From assembly GCA_028702365.1 (NCBI GenBank), contig JAQVOZ010000082.1, forward strand, positions 1-6,410: DNA of 6,410 bases. Direction: 5' to 3'. This DNA comes from Candidatus Omnitrophota bacterium (GTDB lineage: Bacteria; Omnitrophota; Gorgyraeia; Duberdicusellales; 4484-171). How positions within the stretch are numbered: position 1 is the first letter of the stretch; the number at the start of each line of letters is the position of its first letter. Positions 5,103 through 6,410 of this stretch are shown here, one piece after another. The notes beneath the pieces are model-generated. The model had not been told where the DNA came from and ran no database searches. It saw only the letters and a program-made list of their open reading frames with translations. Both the position numbers and the translations under genes were made by a program.

Positions 5103-6386
5103 TCATATTACCATATTTTCAAAGTTTTTGAATTTTTCTTTTGGCAGGTTAAAATAACCTATCTTAAGGCAGGGAAATTCTCTATTTAAAGTATTCACAA
5201 GAAATCTTATGCCCTGGGGCGAAAAATCTTTGCATCTTAATATTTCGAAATAAAAGTCCGGGTCTATATTTAAATTACGCATCTGCAGCATATCTACGCC
5301 TGTATTTTTTATAAAACTAAACAGTGCTTTTATCTGCTCTTTTGAATCGGAAAATCCCGGGAATATGAATAAATTTATCGAAACAAATTTTCCGTGCCTT
5401 TTTGCTGTTTCAATCGACTTTAAAACATCCCTGAATTTGTAGCTTGAGGGCCGAAAATAAAGATTATAAAATTTCTCCTGAGGGCTATTTAGGCTTACAC
5501 GAAAAGAATCAATGCCCGCCCTGCAGAGTAAATCTATTTTTTTCGGAATGCTTGCGTTTGTATTCATATTTATCGTTCCGCAATCAGTATTTTTTCTGAC
5601 TTTAGCTATAGCCTCTGCTATGCGCTCTGCCTCAAGCAAAGGCTCGCCCTCGCAGCCCTGCCCGAAACTGGTTATAGCTTCCGGGCTTTTGACTAAATGG
5701 TTATACATTACTTCATAAAGCTCTGAAACGCTTGGCCTAAAATTTATCCGGTTATGGGATGCCTCGCAGTCGGATTCCTGATAAGAAAGACATCCTATGC
5801 AGCGGGCGTTACAGAAACGCGAAGTTGGAACCGGCGCTTCCCATCTTTCTAAAAAGAAGTTCTTTGCGGCAAGGCAATTATAATTCAAAGCACAGTTTGC
5901 AAGGTGCCTGATGAGGCGGTTTTTCGGATAGTTACCTAAAAATTCTTTAACTTGTTTTTTTATTACACTGCCCTTATAAAAATGCGGGCTCTGGCGGATT
6001 CTCCTGTCTATTCTTTTAGCTGCAGCATACACGTCTTTACCCGCCATGCCGCAGGCAGTATATGCCCATAAAGGCAATTTCTCCTTAGCTATCCTTACGA
6101 CTGCCGGATTATAAAGCCTAAGATACGCCGGAATAATGAATGCGGTAACGGCAAGTGCGGGTTTACCTTCGAACTCAAAAAGCGGAGTGAACTCTCCGGT
6201 TGTTTCGTTAAAGCCCACTGGCACGCGCCCTGGCAGATAAAACAAAGAGCTCCCCCTGGGGATTTTTGTTAAATCATTGCTTTTCGGCAGCTTAAAAAGA
6301 TTAAGGCTTGAAACAGCCATTTTTAAAAACGGGTGTTTGCGGATTTTACCTTTGCGATCAGAAAAAAGAAGATAAGGAAGGCTCAT
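5103..6386 (-). CDS. Radical SAM protein with long N-terminal extension
   Basis: The visible 427 residues contain a radical SAM core from about 188 to 375. C192, C196 and C199 form the CX3CX2C motif that binds the [4Fe-4S] cluster cleaving S-adenosylmethionine; GQGCEGEPLL (242-251) is the 'GGE'-like SAM-binding strand, and further barrel strands are TINMNTNA (271-278), SFRVSLNSP (294-302) and SINLFIFPG (336-344). About 185 residues precede the core, including PRGSSLFYLPGRVPVG (43-58) and a cysteine pair C165/C171 shortly before the core; with C207 and C245 these could hold an extra cluster. The substrate is unknown; the overall layout is that of a family I recall, without an assigned function, from diderm anaerobes. 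The chosen ATG gives the conserved-looking start MSLPYLLFSD, but no Shine-Dalgarno precedes it and the frame stays open through 6410, so the true start may lie outside the window. Confidence 0.85.
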   Translation of the reverse strand: MSLPYLLFSDRKGKIRKHPFLKMAVSSLNLFKLPKSNDLTKIPRGSSLFYLPGRVPVGFNETTGEFTPLFEFEGKPALAVTAFIIPAYLRLYNPAVVRIAKEKLPLWAYTACGMAGKDVYAAAKRIDRRIRQSPHFYKGSVIKKQVKEFLGNYPKNRLIRHLANCALNYNCLAAKNFFLERWEAPVPTSRFCNARCIGCLSYQESDCEASHNRINFRPSVSELYEVMYNHLVKSPEAITSFGQGCEGEPLLEAERIAEAIAKVRKNTDCGTINMNTNASIPKKIDLLCRAGIDSFRVSLNSPQEKFYNLYFRPSSYKFRDVLKSIETAKRHGKFVSINLFIFPGFSDSKEQIKALFSFIKNTGVDMLQMRNLNIDPDFYFEILRCKDFSPQGIRFLVNTLNREFPCLKIGYFNLPKEKFKNFENMVI

Positions 6387-6410
6387 TGCTTGGATTTGGA
6401 AACTGTGAAG

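Noticed and set aside
4920..5189. Plus-strand frame of 89 codons
   Set aside because: It spans the NIL gene start, the hairpins and the end of the radical SAM gene in antisense, and has no recognisable domain.
1..6410. CRISPR array, tRNA or rRNA genes, transposase or prophage
   Set aside because: I found no regularly spaced repeats, cloverleaf-like sequence, rRNA-like blocks or mobile-element proteins on either strand.

Overview
The window is an AT-rich, densely coding stretch in which every supported gene lies on the minus strand, so it is read from right to left. A TonB-dependent outer-membrane receptor shows that the host is a Gram-negative (diderm) bacterium. The Rrf2 regulator, PP-loop/NFACT-R-type enzyme, stand-alone NIL domain and long radical SAM protein are a mix I associate with deep-branching, often anaerobic lineages (Omnitrophota-, Elusimicrobiota- or Desulfobacterota-like). 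That placement is a guess from gene content; there is no rRNA or other phylogenetic marker here.

Layout in transcription order. (1) 6386-5103: radical SAM/SPASM-like enzyme with a CX3CX2C cluster motif and an extra cysteine-bearing N-terminal region; its reading frame is open to the right window edge. (2) 5102-4961: short intergenic region packed with two near-perfect hairpins, the second ending on the ribosome binding site of the next gene. (3) 4960-4742: 72-residue stand-alone NIL-domain protein. (4) 4735-4657: an imperfect GC-rich palindrome, probably a dispersed repeat. (5) 4632-4471: a 53-residue, highly charged, probably coiled-coil protein. (6) A strong sigma70-type promoter (TTGACA, 16 bp, TATAAT) overlapped by a dyad, followed by a compact three-gene operon: Rrf2 regulator with three cysteines (4367-3930), PP-loop tRNA-thiolation-type enzyme (3925-2939) and TonB-dependent receptor (2929-1193), with gaps of only 4 and 9 bases. 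(7) A second promoter region and an XRE/cupin regulator (1081-530), then the first 152 codons of an M20-peptidase-like gene (456 to beyond the left edge).

How they may work together. The Rrf2 protein has the cysteine pattern of Fe-S sensing members (IscR/NsrR type), sits first in its operon behind a promoter with an overlapping dyad, and so probably autoregulates. It would thereby also control a sulfur-transfer enzyme and an outer-membrane uptake receptor. This suggests a metal, Fe-S or sulfur status circuit; the substrate of the receptor cannot be read from the sequence. The XRE/cupin and M20-like genes form a separate unit whose two upstream regions share TTAACA elements. The M20-like protein departs from the family at positions normally essential for two-metal catalysis.

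The most interesting points are the Rrf2/PP-loop/TonB operon, the absence of Shine-Dalgarno sequences from exactly those three genes while the other small genes have strong ones, the hairpin cluster before the NIL gene, and the possibly inactive M20-like protein. I see no CRISPR array, tRNA, rRNA, transposase or prophage gene, and no gene-free stretch longer than 300 bases.
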